The translations under genes and the position numbers were made by a program. A stretch of 64,000 nucleotides of DNA from Chiridota heheva (taxonomy: Eukaryota > Echinodermata > Holothuroidea > Apodida > Chiridotidae). The number at the start of each line of letters is the position of its first letter. The stretch's first letter is position 1. The stretch lies in assembly GCA_020152595.1 (NCBI GenBank), contig JAIGNY010004475.1:1974001-2038000 (forward strand), in the 5' to 3' direction. The notes beneath the pieces are model-generated. The model did not search any database, was not told where the DNA came from, and was given only the letters and a program-made list of their open reading frames with translations. Of the stretch, positions 33,210 to 45,454 are shown one piece after another.

Positions 33210-34700
33210 CAATGCTATGAACCTGATTCAGATTTCACTCAATAAGACTGACTTTAATGAATCCACTAACTTTGCCTGTACTGTAGTTTATGGCTAATTG
33301 TTCCATTCAATTAAGGTTACGGAATGTGTTGATCCCAAAAAATTCTTGGAATTTGAAAGCCTTTTGAGTTACATACAGCTTGCTTGGTAATTATAATCTT
33401 GGTTTTGCAGCCAGCAAAGACCTTAGCACCTAGCTCACAATTGTGCCCCATCTGGACTGGATCCGTCATCTTAAATGAGCACCATCTCTTGCCTGCAGTT
33501 TCAAATCCTCTTTGTCATATGCGTCGTTGTTGTACACTGCAGAAACCTTCGTTATTTCAACATCTACATCTACAAGGAGAAAAAAATGAAGCAGTTGATG
33601 CCACATAATAGTAGATTATGCTCACTATCCATGCAACAGACAGCTGTATACGAGGCTGCACACTGATCTACTCAGTATTTAATGCTCTTTTCAATACAGT
33701 AGTTCTACTCAGTATTTAAGGCTTTTTTCAATACAGTAGATAATAAAAGAGAAATCTTGTGCAATTGTTCAAAGACATTTTAAAGGGTACAAATAGTGGG
33801 GTGGGGCGGCATATAAACTTGGTTTTGTATTACGACTTTTTTCTCAGACATTACGAGCATTCGACCCCTTTATATATTACACTCAGTGCCCATGCTGCAA
33901 ATAATGGCAATACAGCAACAAAAAAGGTATACATGTGACAAGTGACACAACGCCAGGGCCTGAGCAATGACACTGCGATTTCTTTGTTATGAGACGGCAA
34001 GCACCAAATTCCTCACGGTCCTCAGAACTCTATGATTCGGAACTGGAGGGAACCAGATCTCGTCGTTTTAAAATTATTTTCCCTCTAAATAAAAGGTGGC
34101 TTATGCAATTTTATTCCCGATTGCTCGTCTACTCGTACCAGCTGAGGACTATTTCTTATTTCAGTACTTTAATGTCGGTGCCGTAATCAACTTCTCCCGT
34201 AATATTGCCCAAAAACATATCTTACAAAGTGACATTAATATCTTTAACAGTTTAGGGATTAGTCCATTAATGAAAGATGTCTATCTTGTATGATAGAGGG
34301 CAAACAAAATAGAAATTAACAGTCCCGCCGAGAAGGGGATGGGGCATTGCGTAGGTCTGGGGTCCTATAGGGGACAAGTACCCGTAACAAGTAAGAAAAG
34401 GAATGTGCGTTCAAACAGCGGGTTCCAGAAATTTGCAACAATCCATGCTTGACAATGACGAAAAATAAAGATTAGGATAGAAATAGGTGATGACCTTTCT
34501 TTTCCTTTTTTTGCCCGGCAGAATTTTTCGATACGGAGGCCCGGATTTTTAGTTTGCCCCAGGGCTTGCATCCTCTCGGTGGCCCTGGAAACTATATAGG
34601 TATCTTGTTCTTTTCAGTAGATTGAATTGAACAAGTGAATTCAACAATCCTGATCTGATTTCTCCTCAAACCAGACACTCAGATCTTTATCATTTTGTTG
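33210..34700. other. 3' flank of the aquaporin gene
   Basis: No gene recognised. Contains the 34065-34205 repeat copy. The aquaporin poly-A signal is at its right end. Confidence 0.45.
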
Positions 34701-34702
34701 CT

Positions 34703-34708
34703 TTTATT
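34703..34708 (-). terminator. poly-A signal of aquaporin gene
   Basis: AATAAA on the minus strand (TTTATT on plus), about 48 bases past the TAG stop at 34756-34758. Confidence 0.5.
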
Positions 34709-34755
34709 GTCCTCTTTCAAAGAACAGTGAAAGATGAACATGTATTCCCACTGAA

Positions 34756-34894
34756 CTAGTACATACTTGACTGGCTGCTTGTCTCTCCAGTTGGGTGATG
34801 TGCTTCCACTAATAGGAAATAGATCCATCCGCCAATTGTGCCGCCTATCAAGGGTCCAAATGTAGGAATCCACCACCAATGTTTTCCGTTATGG
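34756..34894 (-). CDS. aquaporin exon 6 and stop
   Basis: 139 bp. Encodes HNGKHWWWIPTFGPLIGGTI, GGWIYFLLVEAHHPTGE and a short Ser/Gln tail ending at TAG 34756-34758. Acceptor TTTACTTAG. Confidence 0.92.
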
Positions 34895-37800
34895 CTAAGT
34901 AAAAAAAAAATCAAAAATGATCGTTTTACTTTATATAAACGATTTGACATGGCTAGCAAAATAGGAGATTTACAATTCTGATAAAATTGGAATGATATTT
35001 GCTATGCGCGTGAAATTTCATTTACATCACGAAAGATATACTTTCATTGCTTCGGTAAAACAACTTATGACAAAACTATGTTATTGTTTGACTGTATGGT
35101 ACAGCTTCCTGGGAGGTAAACTGATTAGAAGAATGACCTTTGACGGTGCTCGCTCTGCCAGTGACAAACAAAGCACGTTTGCACTAGCAGACTAGTGGTT
35201 CAGTATTTGAATTAATATCTTTAGGAGCTAATTATTTCTAACGTAACTATTGCTTATAATGAGTCAAATACTTCTAGCTTCAGGAGTTAAATATTTTAAG
35301 TTTAAAAGGTTAATAATTACAGCTGTATTAGTCAAATATTTCTTGCTTCAGGAATAGTATATTTCTAGCTATAAGAGTCAAATCTTTCTAGCCATAAGAG
35401 TAAAATACTTTTAGTTTTATAGGAGTTAAATGTTTCTAGCGTGAAGAGTATTAGCATTTCTTGATTTAAGAGTTAAATATTTCTAGCTTTATGAGTTAAA
35501 TACTTCTTGCTGTAGTAGTATCAAAATTCTAGCTTTAAGGGTAAAATATTTCTAGCATTAAGAGCTAAATATTTCTTGCTTTGAGTAATCAAATATTAGA
35601 TTGTTAGGATTCAAATACTTCTAGCTTTAGGAGTCAAATATTTTTAGCTTCGATAGTCAAATATTTCCAGCTTTAGGAATGTAATATTTCTAGCTTTAGT
35701 AGTCAGATATTTCTTGCATTAGGAGAAACATATTTCTAGCTATAGGAGTCAAAAATATCTAGCGCTAGGAATCAAATATTTCTAGCTATAAAAGTAAAAT
35801 CATTTGTAGCTTTAAAAATCAAATATTTTTTGCTTTAATAGTCAAATATTTCTAGCTTAGGAAGTGAAATGTTGTTTAAAGTTAACAGCGTTTCTTTCAG
35901 TTTCATGAACAATTTAACAACTTTGTGTTCACACTTGTAATTTTACTCCAAAAACAGTAGAAAAGAATATTTTACATAGAAGTGGGCGTAATTTGGGAGT
36001 TTCCCGAATGGGAGGAGATGGAAAGGAGGGGCTACTTGCCAATGGTAAGCTAAACTCTTCCATCATAACCTTCCCCATCAACAAAACAGGGACTAGATGT
36101 TGCCGACCGTGACATACTGTAATAGGGCTTATCCAGGGGTGGAACTCAAGGCAAGGGGGCAGCAAATCAAGTGAGGGCACTTTTTCATAGTAATTGAGGG
36201 GCACTTTTTATTTTCAAAAGGAGCATTTTCGAAAAAGTGGGAGGAGGGCACGTGGCCCTGTCTAGGTTCCTACACATATGGGTTGAGCATTGGCCACTTG
36301 TCACTCCCCACTTTCATTTTTCCAATTGTATACTTTTGTATGGTGAATTTTTGTATCTCAGCGTGATTTTTTGATTCCCCCTCCCTCTTTTGCTTTTTTC
36401 CCCATGTTCGGTAGGAAAATCCCGCCCATGGGCAGTTGGGTTTGAGAATGGGAACCAATACCAATGTTTGCAATTGTCCATCGGGCGAATAGGTGAAAGA
36501 CCTATTTTGGAATTATTGCCTTGAAAATTATTGGGGCCATTCGGCCACCATGGCCCTTGGTGTCGGGACCCTGGTAAATGACATGCTTTAATTGCGTCAA
36601 ATAAATACTAAATTTGTGTTTTATCTTCTATCTTGTACTATGTAGGATTTGTGAATAAGTGGATCTCTGTTTGTTTTCAAGCTTCAAGAATGACCTAGAA
36701 CAATTTCATATAACTTTCAAAAAGGGAACTCCTGCCCTCGTTCACCCAACTTTAAAGAGTGCACTTCCTGCCCCCGCCTTCCCCTAACTTTCAAAAGGTC
36801 CCCTTCTGCCCCGGCCCCCTTCGTAAACTTACTCTAGGGCAAGGGGGAAGTGGTCCCCCTTTCCCTCGTGGTTCCGACATTGCTGGGCTTATCCCCAAGG
36901 AGTGGTGCCAACCTATAGTTACATACGAAAAATAAAAAGGTTAACTTATAGCTGTATGATGAGTACATACAGCCAAACATCACTTCCGTGTCCAACCATC
37001 CATGCAAAGAGACGCCCCGAGAGGTCACGTGCTGGGTTAAGTGGCGCGCCTGTGTTCATACTGTATGTCAAGATGATAGTTGTCACGATTAATCCAATCA
37101 ATAGTGGAATCAGATGATTTGGAACTCCACAGTTCTTTTGATCAAATATTGCCATTGACATTAACATCAAAAATCCGGAGTTGACAATCTATAAAATAAT
37201 AGTAAGAATTAGATCAATAATTTTCAGTCATTTACAGTAAACATACTTCAGTACTTCCCGCTAAACTATAGCATCTTACACAACAGTGCCTGGTAAACTA
37301 GAAAATAAAAACACTAAAAATAGTGGCTCTGAAACGACTCCTTTGTGTTTACGTTTTTACTTGTCAGCTTGTGTGTCCCCTGACTGTTGTCGGGTATGTT
37401 TTTCGTGTGGCCTTTGGCTCTCCCTTGCATGCCTTGTCCGTGCTCGTTCCTCGTTCGTTGTGTGTTTGTATAGATATTGTTTTTGACTTTGTAGCACGGC
37501 TTGTAGCTGTGGAGCCCAGTCGATAAATTATGACAGTTTCGTTCGTGCCTGGTAAACTTAGTATCTTACACAACAACTATTACCAGCTTACAGATATTGT
37601 TGATGCAGTAGCGTATATAGACTTCAGATTGTTTTCTGATTGATTTCAAAGGAAGGGGAAGAGGATCACGGGCGCTAATCTGTTCGCATCATTTTTCGAA
37701 TCATGATTTACATTCTTCATTTTCTGATTCATTGTATACTTACTCCGAGTTTTCCAGAGCGCAAATTAAGTCGAAAGAATAAAAGAAATAAAAATCATGA

Positions 37801-40800
37801 GCAATTATTGCACCACAACTGGTTATCAAAGGCCGTGGACACGTTGGGTTGGGTAGACACGCCAGTGCACCACAACTGGTTATCAAAGGCCGTGGACATT
37901 GACTTGGTTGTCGATGTTATGTCTGTCCGTACGTCGTAGCTGTGTTCTCGTCCGGGTCGTATTAAGCGTTTCGTGATAGCATTGTTACTATCATAACCGA
38001 ATACGCAGGCGACGACCCCGTCATTGTAATTGTGTGTTCACTCGTCGTCGTCGTCGTCGGCGAGCAATTATTGAGTCATTTTTAAAAATGAACAAAAATT
38101 CATGGGAATTTTTCCGATATGTCAAAAATGTTTTGCTAGGCTGCTAAGGGCAGTGTTGTATAGGTCTCGAGACCATCTCGAGACCTTATTTTTATGTCCG
38201 GTTCCTAGACCTCATCTCAAATTTTTGTTTTGGTCTCAGCCTCAGTCTCGATTTTGCAGGTCTCGGATGAGAAGGGTCTCGAAACCTCACAAATTTATGG
38301 AAAATTAAATGCAATAATGACAGAGTTGATTAATTCTAAGAAATTAACCATCTATATACCAACTCTCTTCCTCAAGCATGAACATCATGATCCTGGGGTG
38401 GGAGGTTATATTCCCCTACTTTTTTGTAATCTGTAATACATAGTATTTTTAAACAGTGAAAATTGTCAATTATCCCCTCTCGTGGAGATGGATTTAATCC
38501 ACTGTTCCTATGAACTGACAAATTGGTAGTGTAGTTGCTGACATTCAATTCTATATAAACAGATGAAGTAGTTTTGATCAGAAAGTTATTACTACAATTC
38601 TTTGTTCTGTTCAATGGAAATTTGGAAAAGTTATCCCTCACTTTTACAGCTCAGGGAATATATTGAAGAAGTAGATGAGTTCTATAAGGCGGCATCAATT
38701 ACTTCAATCAAGTACTGGCATAAATATTTCTTTAAGCAAACTAGTTCTTCGTACCCACACTGTGCTAGAATCCAGAGTCCCAGTAGAAAGGGTGCTCAGC
38801 ACTGGGAGCACAATTATGCGGCCACACAGACCTTGCTTTCTGCTCCACCTTTTAAGATGCTCATGTTTCTGAAATGCAGTTCAAATGTACCGTTTAACTT
38901 TATTATTGATGTTTTTAAGTCACCTAGGGTAAAGGTTGATCTGCAATCATCAAGATTTTATCGATGATGTGTATTCAATTCAACTCTTATTGTACCCTTG
39001 GAATAATTATGTCAGGAAAGAATGTTTCATAGCTAGGCACCCATGGATTTTCTGTAATAATTCTACACTATGTTATTACACTGTATCTACACATTCATAA
39101 CTTTACCCCTGCCCCCACCCCCACCTCTCTCCCCTTAGTAGCTGCAGACACTCTAAAAGTCTGTGGATGGGTATGTTGCTGGTAATGAGTTGAGGAATGG
39201 GATTAATATCTTTGTAATAGTATACTACACCTCGGCAGTAACATAAATTATTACAATTAAAAAATCATATATCACTATTATTTGAGACTTGGTAGTATAA
39301 TAATTATATTACTGTAGGCCTATAACATGCTTTTTGGAAATTTTGCATTTAACTTTATAATTAAGATCCACTGTTCATATTATTTTTAAGATAAGAAATT
39401 AAGACTGTAATAAATGATTTTCAAATATGTTTTCCAATCATGACCTAAAATTGACACATACCATACAGTCCAAATACATCAAACTTTTTGTTTACTTTAG
39501 GTGACTATTCTGTTTGTGTTATTAAACTTACTCTCTTCAGCCTATTCATCTTAACTTTAAACATTATTTTTAAAATCCATTATGCTCTTGTTTTAAGGAA
39601 AAGTGTTCACAGGATTGGAAATAAATGTTTTCTTTAATTAAATCATTTCGACTTCTTTTTGACAAATATATCTTTAATAGGCCTAATATTCTAAGGGGCA
39701 GGGGACATGTACAAGCCCATATTCCTTTCCTTAGGAACAGTTTTATATGAAAGGTCTCAAAGTCTCAGCCTCGGTCTCGGAAAATGTGGGTCTACGTCTC
39801 GGGAGGGTTGGTCTTGGTCTCGGACGTCAACGTCTCGATCTCGGATCTCGACTACAGCACTGGCTAAGGGGAATTTACAGTTCCTCCCCTTCCCCGAAGT
39901 ACCATACGCTTCTTTATGACATAACATGTTTCTCTCGATCACACCCCAACTCCCCCTCCCGCAATCACCCCTCCCCCCACACACAAGCACACACATCCAA
40001 AATGCTAGTGCTATGACCACTTTTGAATGATGTGTACCTAAACTAGGTATCTAAGTTTTAAAAAGCTGTAAAATGGTAAATTCTTAAGCGATTTTGATAC
40101 ACGGCTTGCTACCGTCAATAACCTTTAAAAGATGCACTGGATGCGAACTGAATATGTTGTTCATAAAATGAAAGAAATAAACCACTAACATTTTTGGTAC
40201 TCAGTTTTTGGTACATTTTGGGTAACCATTACTATGTTAAAATACTATATTGCCACTGATCAACCAAATGCTTACCTGATCGAGAAATCCAGACCACAAT
40301 GAAATATACGGCATTGGGCTAGTAGTGAATATAGTGGCTGTGAGACCATAGTCTCCATCAAAACTTGCCAGAGCTTCTACGAAAATAAATCAAGCAAATG
40401 AAAATAAATCAAGCAAATGAAGACCTTGAGAAGATGAAATAACAGGGACACGCTGATTTACGGCAATAATAGCTATTGATTTGTTAGCATATTTGCATAA
40501 AATTGCAATAAATTGGACAACATTTTTGTTTTGAAATTGTCTCCAATTTTAATGCAATTTGGGAACATTTCCTCAAAATTTGAAAAATTTCCTGAAACGT
40601 GAAATATGTTTTGAGAAAATGAAAGAAAGTTTCCCAAAAATCAAGTAATTTTATTCCCCATTTTCCCGAAAGAAAGAAATAGGTTATTGCACTCCCACTG
40701 AGAGGTGACTATTCCCACGCCCCTGATCTTGGGAAAGCGTTTCCCCAGCCCCTCATTCCTATGCCTCTGTTTGTTAGCTATATTTCGAACGAAACTGACA

Positions 40801-42976
40801 CCAAGTTGGCTGGTGGGGAGTTTTAATTGACTGATTAAGTAAATGCAATTGAAAGAAAAAGTCTTCTTAATTTTATCACTCGTACACATGCGGTATAAGA
40901 ATAGTCTCTGTTACATTTTGACTTCTCAAACATTCAAATGACCCGACCTTATAATGCACCAGTCACTCTTGCAAAGAGCCGGGGAATCTAGTCCTAAGTA
41001 AATTGCTTGACACGCCGCCGGTAATTGCGCTATACTATCGACGTCACTTTCATGTCGGCTACTAATTGGCTTGCATAACGTGCAAATTTTCAGACCAATC
41101 AAAAACGTACAATTGCATTCTGCATTTCTGTTCACGTTAACATGTTAACTGACCTCTAAGATTGAATACCGTATGTGAAATCAGATGGCGGTTTGCCTTA
41201 GATATGTCTATCTTATAAAATGCATTATTTATTTTTGAATATCAATGCTTCTCAAAAATATTTTTACCATAGTACACTAGATAAACAATGGCCGCTCCCA
41301 CGAACGCCCCACAAAATTGCGCCAGGAAATAGACTGGCACTCTTCTCCATGGAAATTTACCCAAAGCTGCTACGGATATAGTCACTGTAGGATTATGATG
41401 ACCACCTAAAACACGAAAGGCATACAGCGTGATAAATTAGAGAATTACTTCAGTGATGAAACAAGTCTATTATGGAATTATTCTCACATTCTTAACAATT
41501 ATCACTACATTTAAAGAAAATTGATTCAACTTTTTAATTATTTGAATTATTTTTCCTCAAGCTTTCTTCAGGTGATAAATTGTAATTACCCTAACAATAT
41601 TCTGTTTGACTACTTTCCTGACATACAAACATATCCAATGGTTTTTAAGCTACAAATTCGCAGGACAAACTAGTCTGATTTCATTCATTTCTACACAAAT
41701 TATACCAATCTTTAAACTTAAATATCTCCATAAAGAAAAGTATAGGATTTTGAATGCTTCCTTCACCATTCTTTTGAGTTCCTTTTTCATATACGATGGA
41801 CTTGCTTGAACACTGAACTAATCCTTTACGATCTGGAATACAAGAGGGAAGGTATACTAGAGGGAAGGTTGCATGTTCCGACGGTATTCAATTATCTTTT
41901 TTCATACGTTGTATGGAAAATCATCTTCGGATTATTTAAGAAAACATTAAAATTAAGCATAAAATTATTATGATTAAATAACAGTCAACATATTTATTAA
42001 CGGGTATTTTCACCCCAAATGTCAGATCTGTTTATGATAAAATGTAAATAGTTTCATTTAACTTGGCTTTGTTAATACTGAAACAAATGACTGAAATTTT
42101 ATTTTCAAGGCACATGGCAATACTCAAAAAGTGTCTTAAATTTCCCCGTTTTTTTCACCTACAGAGAAAGTTTTCGAATACTTGTTGCAAAAAATGGATT
42201 GTTAATGAATTTATGTTGCAATTTATAAAAACATTTCATAACCACGGATGCGATAGTGTTAAGATAAGAATAAAATAACAACATTTGAGCGTGGCCTATA
42301 CACACCTGAAACCCCAAAGCCTGTGTAGATACCAAATCCAACGGCCAGACCGAGAGATAGACTCAACCACACTGTATTTTCGGCAATGCCCAACTTATTC
42401 AAGATCACTTGGGCAAGCCCAGCATCTGCCACGCCCTAATAAAAAATTCATTGTGATAGTGAGTTAGCAGGGCATAGTTGGATGGACCACTCCGCATAGT
42501 GGCCGTTATCTGAACGATTTGGCCTGCCACATCGAAATTACAGGCGTCGCTGGCGATAACAGGAGCGATTGCTCTGCTGGACCTGCCCTTTACCCCACGG
42601 GCCAACAAATACCCTTCATTGGGATACGAAGGCATCCACCCCCCCTACAAGGCTATGGACATAACGGTTGTGATACTCCTAAATCAGACCAAAAATAGTG
42701 TCATAACTTGTCATTGCACTTTAGTTTCACCCAGCTATGCGTGTGACGTCAAATAAGTGACGTCATAGAAAAAGCCCTCTTCTTGCATCTCATTTTACAG
42801 TCCCTTTAATGTATAATAGTTGTGCATAATTTCTTCAGCGATGATTAAAGCGAATTAAGAATATTACATACACAGATGACAAAAATTCCGAGAAATTCGG
42901 CCAGAAAACAGCGAATAAGGTCATTTTTAATTCTAATGACTCCCGTGACCCTTTCCATGATAGCTGGAGTAGGCAT
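34756..42976 (-). CDS. aquaglyceroporin (MIP family), complete, six exons
   Basis: Membrane channel for water and small solutes such as glycerol. Coding exons on the minus strand: 42872-42976, 42306-42435, 41268-41405, 40276-40376, 36971-37188, 34756-34894. Together they give 831 bases in frame, 276 residues, the usual family length. Six membrane helices are visible: about 19-35, 56-78, 99-124, 159-174, 184-202 and 237-261. The second pore motif is NPARD (209-213); the Asp after NPAR is the aquaglyceroporin mark. The first motif is GHHNPTVT, with NPT (83-85) in place of NPA. Start chosen at ATG 42976 because exon 1 is open from there. The frame stays open upstream to an acceptor-like CTAG at 43074, so an extra upstream exon with a longer N-terminus is possible. 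Introns carry a SINE and a young hAT element. Confidence 0.93.
35200..35870. repeat. minisatellite, about 25-bp unit (aquaporin intron 5)
   Basis: More than twenty diverged copies of AGTCAAATATTTCTAGCTTT with AGG/AAG spacers. Confidence 0.92.
36971..37188 (-). CDS. aquaporin exon 5 (NPARD motif)
   Basis: 218 bp. Encodes helix 4 and 5, then TGAPLNPARDLSGRLFAWMV. Acceptor TTTTATAG, donor GTATGT splitting a Leu codon (CT|C). Confidence 0.92.
37808..38062 (+). repeat. tRNA-derived SINE, 5'-truncated
   Basis: Shares CACCACAACTGGTTATCAAA, GGTAGACACGCCAGTGC, TCGTATTAAGCGTTTCGTGA and a GTCGTCGTCG tail with the SINE at 26205. The tRNA-like head is missing. It lies in aquaporin intron 4. Confidence 0.75.
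38151..39862 (+). mobile_element. hAT transposon, 1.7 kb, perfect 8-bp target duplication
   Basis: Flanked by GCTAAGGG at 38143-38150 and 39863-39870. Ends read CAGTGTTGTATAGG and, inverted, CAGTGCTGTAGTCGAG, the typical hAT terminus. Subterminal sequence is rich in GGTCTCG repeats at both ends. Inside, 38602-38905 holds a broken hAT transposase C-terminus. It lies in aquaporin intron 4 on the strand opposite the gene. Confidence 0.88.
38602..38905 (+). pseudogene. hAT transposase C-terminal (dimerisation) relic
   Basis: EYIEEVDEFYKA and SIKYWHKYFF in one frame, VPVERVLSTGSTIMRPHR in the next, and FKMLMFLKCS back in the first. This is the order of the hAT C-terminal dimerisation region, with at least two frameshifts. 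The catalytic core and BED finger are absent. Confidence 0.75.
40276..40376 (-). CDS. aquaporin exon 4
   Basis: 101 bp, phase 1 to 0. Encodes ALASFDGDYGLTATIFTTSP, then MPYISLWSGFLDQ, the extracellular loop typical of AQP3/7/9/10-type channels. Acceptor TTTCGTAG, donor GTAAGC. Confidence 0.9.
41268..41405 (-). CDS. aquaporin exon 3 (NPT motif)
   Basis: 138 bp. Encodes GHHNPTVTISVAALGKFPWR and helix 3 VYFLAQFCGAFVGAAIVYLV. The first pore box reads N-P-T (AAT CCT ACA). Acceptor TTTTAG; donor GTAAAA is weak. Confidence 0.9.
42306..42435 (-). CDS. aquaporin exon 2
   Basis: 130 bp, phase 0 to 1. Encodes GVADAGLAQVILNK, then helix 2 WLSLSLGLAVGFGIY and TGFGVSG. Acceptor TTATTAG, donor GTGTGT. Confidence 0.9.
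42872..42976 (-). CDS. aquaporin exon 1
   Basis: Encodes MPTPAIMERVTGVIRIKNDL and the start of helix 1, RCFLAEFLGIFVIC. Donor GTATGT at 42866-42871; ends in phase 0. Confidence 0.85.
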
Positions 42977-43076
42977 GATTAAAGCGGCTGGTGGCAATGA
43001 CAGGCATGGGGGTTGAAGGTGTTGTTGGCTGGTGGTTTCGGTCTCCGATATTTTGCTTGTTTTCAACACTTTTCTA

Positions 43077-44195
43077 GAAATAAAAACAAGAAATGATTGT
43101 GTTTATTCTAGTTATAAACTAAATTGATATTTTGCGTTCATATTTAATGTTGGGAAATGAAAGGTAAGGGGTACGCCCACGTCCATCCCCTGGCCTTAAT
43201 TGTTTTTTTCCATATTTTTCAATTTTTGAGAATACTTTGAAATTCTACGATTATGATTATTTGATCATGATCCTTCATTTTCCTCGTTTTCCGAACATTG
43301 ATCTAAATTTTTATAATTCTAGTCACAAAATAAAAGTTTAGAGAGAATCATCTTTCTGACTTTGCGTTAGTATTAGCCACCCACCACCTTCAGCCACCCC
43401 ACCCCTTTCAGTCATACACCCCACCCCTTTCAGCAGGAGTGTAGGAAGCTTTCGAAAAGTGAGGGTCACGGCCTCTTAGGGGCACTTCTTAAGTCATATG
43501 TCTCCCATCCCAATCTGTTGATAAAATAAGTGAGCCCAAACAACAAAGTAACGCAAAAGCACGTGTGGCAGACTGGCATCATTATTGAGGAAATTTCCCG
43601 AAAATTGAAGAAATTTCCTAAAAGGAAAGAACTTTTGGGAGATCTTGGGGTCACCCCTCCTACGCCCTGCAGGATACCCTGAGACGTGGAATATTTGATC
43701 TCATTCTTGATAAAACCTCGTTTTTTCAATAATCCAGAAAAAATCCAGAAATTGCATTAAACCATTAACAATAATCTCACCTTTTGCCAAATTCCCAGTC
43801 ATGCAGCGGATGAGGAGAGGGGGGGAGGGGGTCTGTTTAGAATTGGTCAGGTACAGTATACGCTCTCCATCATTAACGTCGCAAATTAAAATGAACATTG
43901 GGAAATGGTTCATAAAAGTACCCCTTATGTAAAAATCTTAAGCAAATAGTCGCACCACCGTTCCTCGAGGTTTGCAGCTATGACACGGAGCTATTATCTA
44001 ATTATATGGCCCACAATGTCAAATCTTCCTCTAAATTTAAAAACAATATCAAAATTATAGGAGTGAAGATCCGCCCCAAATTATTTTCTTACCTCCCCAA
44101 AATTCAGCAAACCTCCTTAATTCACAGGTATGGCTCCCCACTGCACTCAAATCTCTTTTGTAGTTGTCCCTTATCAGGAGAATAAAAAAATAACG
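43077..44195. other. 5' flank of aquaporin, nothing firm
   Basis: May hold a 5' UTR exon; none could be chosen. Contains GAAATTTCCCGAAAA-type short repeats near 43590. Confidence 0.35.
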
Positions 44196-44204
44196 TTACG
44201 ATAA

Positions 44205-45250
44205 AACATCTATCTATGAATCCGTTGAAATTTGTTTTACTGCCAATTCAGTATGCGAATTCCAAAATTTTGAAAGTCAAGCACATAAAAGTGAGTAAAT
44301 AAAATACATCAACATCCAGGTAAGGACTATGACCTTAGAATAAACAGATTAAGTATTCTATTCGGTAGCATTTGTTTCGGTAATAAGTATCACATTAATT
44401 TAAACACTGTAAACATAACACTTTGGACTGCGGTATCGCAGGTAAATGTATCAATGCGCTTACTAATGCTTGGGGGGAAAATCACAAGCACTAGTACGAG
44501 AAAAGATACAAAAGTGTAACATATAGATTATAAAATACATTGTGGGTCGCCCATGACCGTAGCGAGCTCAAATCTAGTGACACAGAGGGGTAGCACTATA
44601 AAACGTATGACACGAATGACAATATACATTATACACAAACAGTCCGAAAACAGTTCATTCGTTGTGCAAAGCGAATGACAATTGAGTTTAACTCTAAGAA
44701 AACGAATGACGAAATAGCGTTACAATAGGTTAGAGCAGGGAGCTCCCTGGTTTAGGTTAGGTTAAGATGTCATTCGTTTCAGTAGAAAACTCGCTGTCAT
44801 TCGGTTTAGAGATTTCATTTATTTTTTTTTGCATAGAAAAGGTATTGTCATTCGCACCACGTACTGTACAAGTAAGTTGTCATTCGTTTTAGTAGGATCC
44901 TCAGAAAGGCAAGGCTCTTTGTAAGGAATTTCCATTGGTGTATGATTGATGGCAAAAATGGTATCGGTAGAGAGTGAATCCCTAAAGCAGAGGTACCACC
45001 GGTCTAGAGGGTGGGATTGACAACTCTCATCTTCTTTGAAATATATTTTGATAACAAAATAATAACACAAAATAGGAGAAAGTACCCACCAGCACATATG
45101 TTAAAAAAAGCCTTTGACGAGGTACAATATCAGCTGTGTATGGTCCATAGGCGTGGAATGCTTCTCGGGTGTGTAAGCGTAGCAAAATTGTCTTCCGTCA
45201 ACTACGGCATTGGTGTTATCTCATTATGAGCCTGAACCCTGTGTGCTTGT
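44205..45250. repeat. duplicated block, copy 1 (with insertion)
   Basis: ATCTATCTATGAA, TTTTACTGCCAATTCAGTA, TTTAAACA...GCGGTATC, ATGCGCTTACT-ATGC and GAGCTCAAAT match 45460-45910 in order, and CTCGGGTGTGTAA, TACGGCATTG and TATTATGAG matches follow. Copy 1 carries about 500 bp (roughly 44590-45090) missing from copy 2. Confidence 0.7.
44613..44886. repeat. cluster of CGAATGAC octamers in opposed halves
   Basis: CGAATGAC occurs forward at 44613, 44672 and 44703, and inverted (GTCATTCG) at 44769, 44796, 44847 and 44879, with one imperfect inverted copy at 44654. Four of them extend to CGAATGACAA. Forward copies fill the left half, inverted ones mostly the right half, as in foldback-type ends. 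Confidence 0.85.
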
Positions 45251-45454
45251 GAGGTGAAATCCGCTTGTTCTCATAATGAAAGATGTTTTACTTGTACGAA
45301 TAATGCATGGTACATATAAAAGGCGAGAGATTAAGTATTTAGCTAGGCAAATACATATAATAATTCAAAAAACTGATGATATTTGTTATCTATATATTCT
45401 ACATTATTCGAATATCACTATCATACTTTAATATTTCGTATGCCGAAGCCTAGG

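Noticed and set aside
42977..43069. Start of aquaporin at 43069
   Set aside because: The codon there is GTG, not ATG; the first in-frame ATG is 42976, unless an upstream exon exists.
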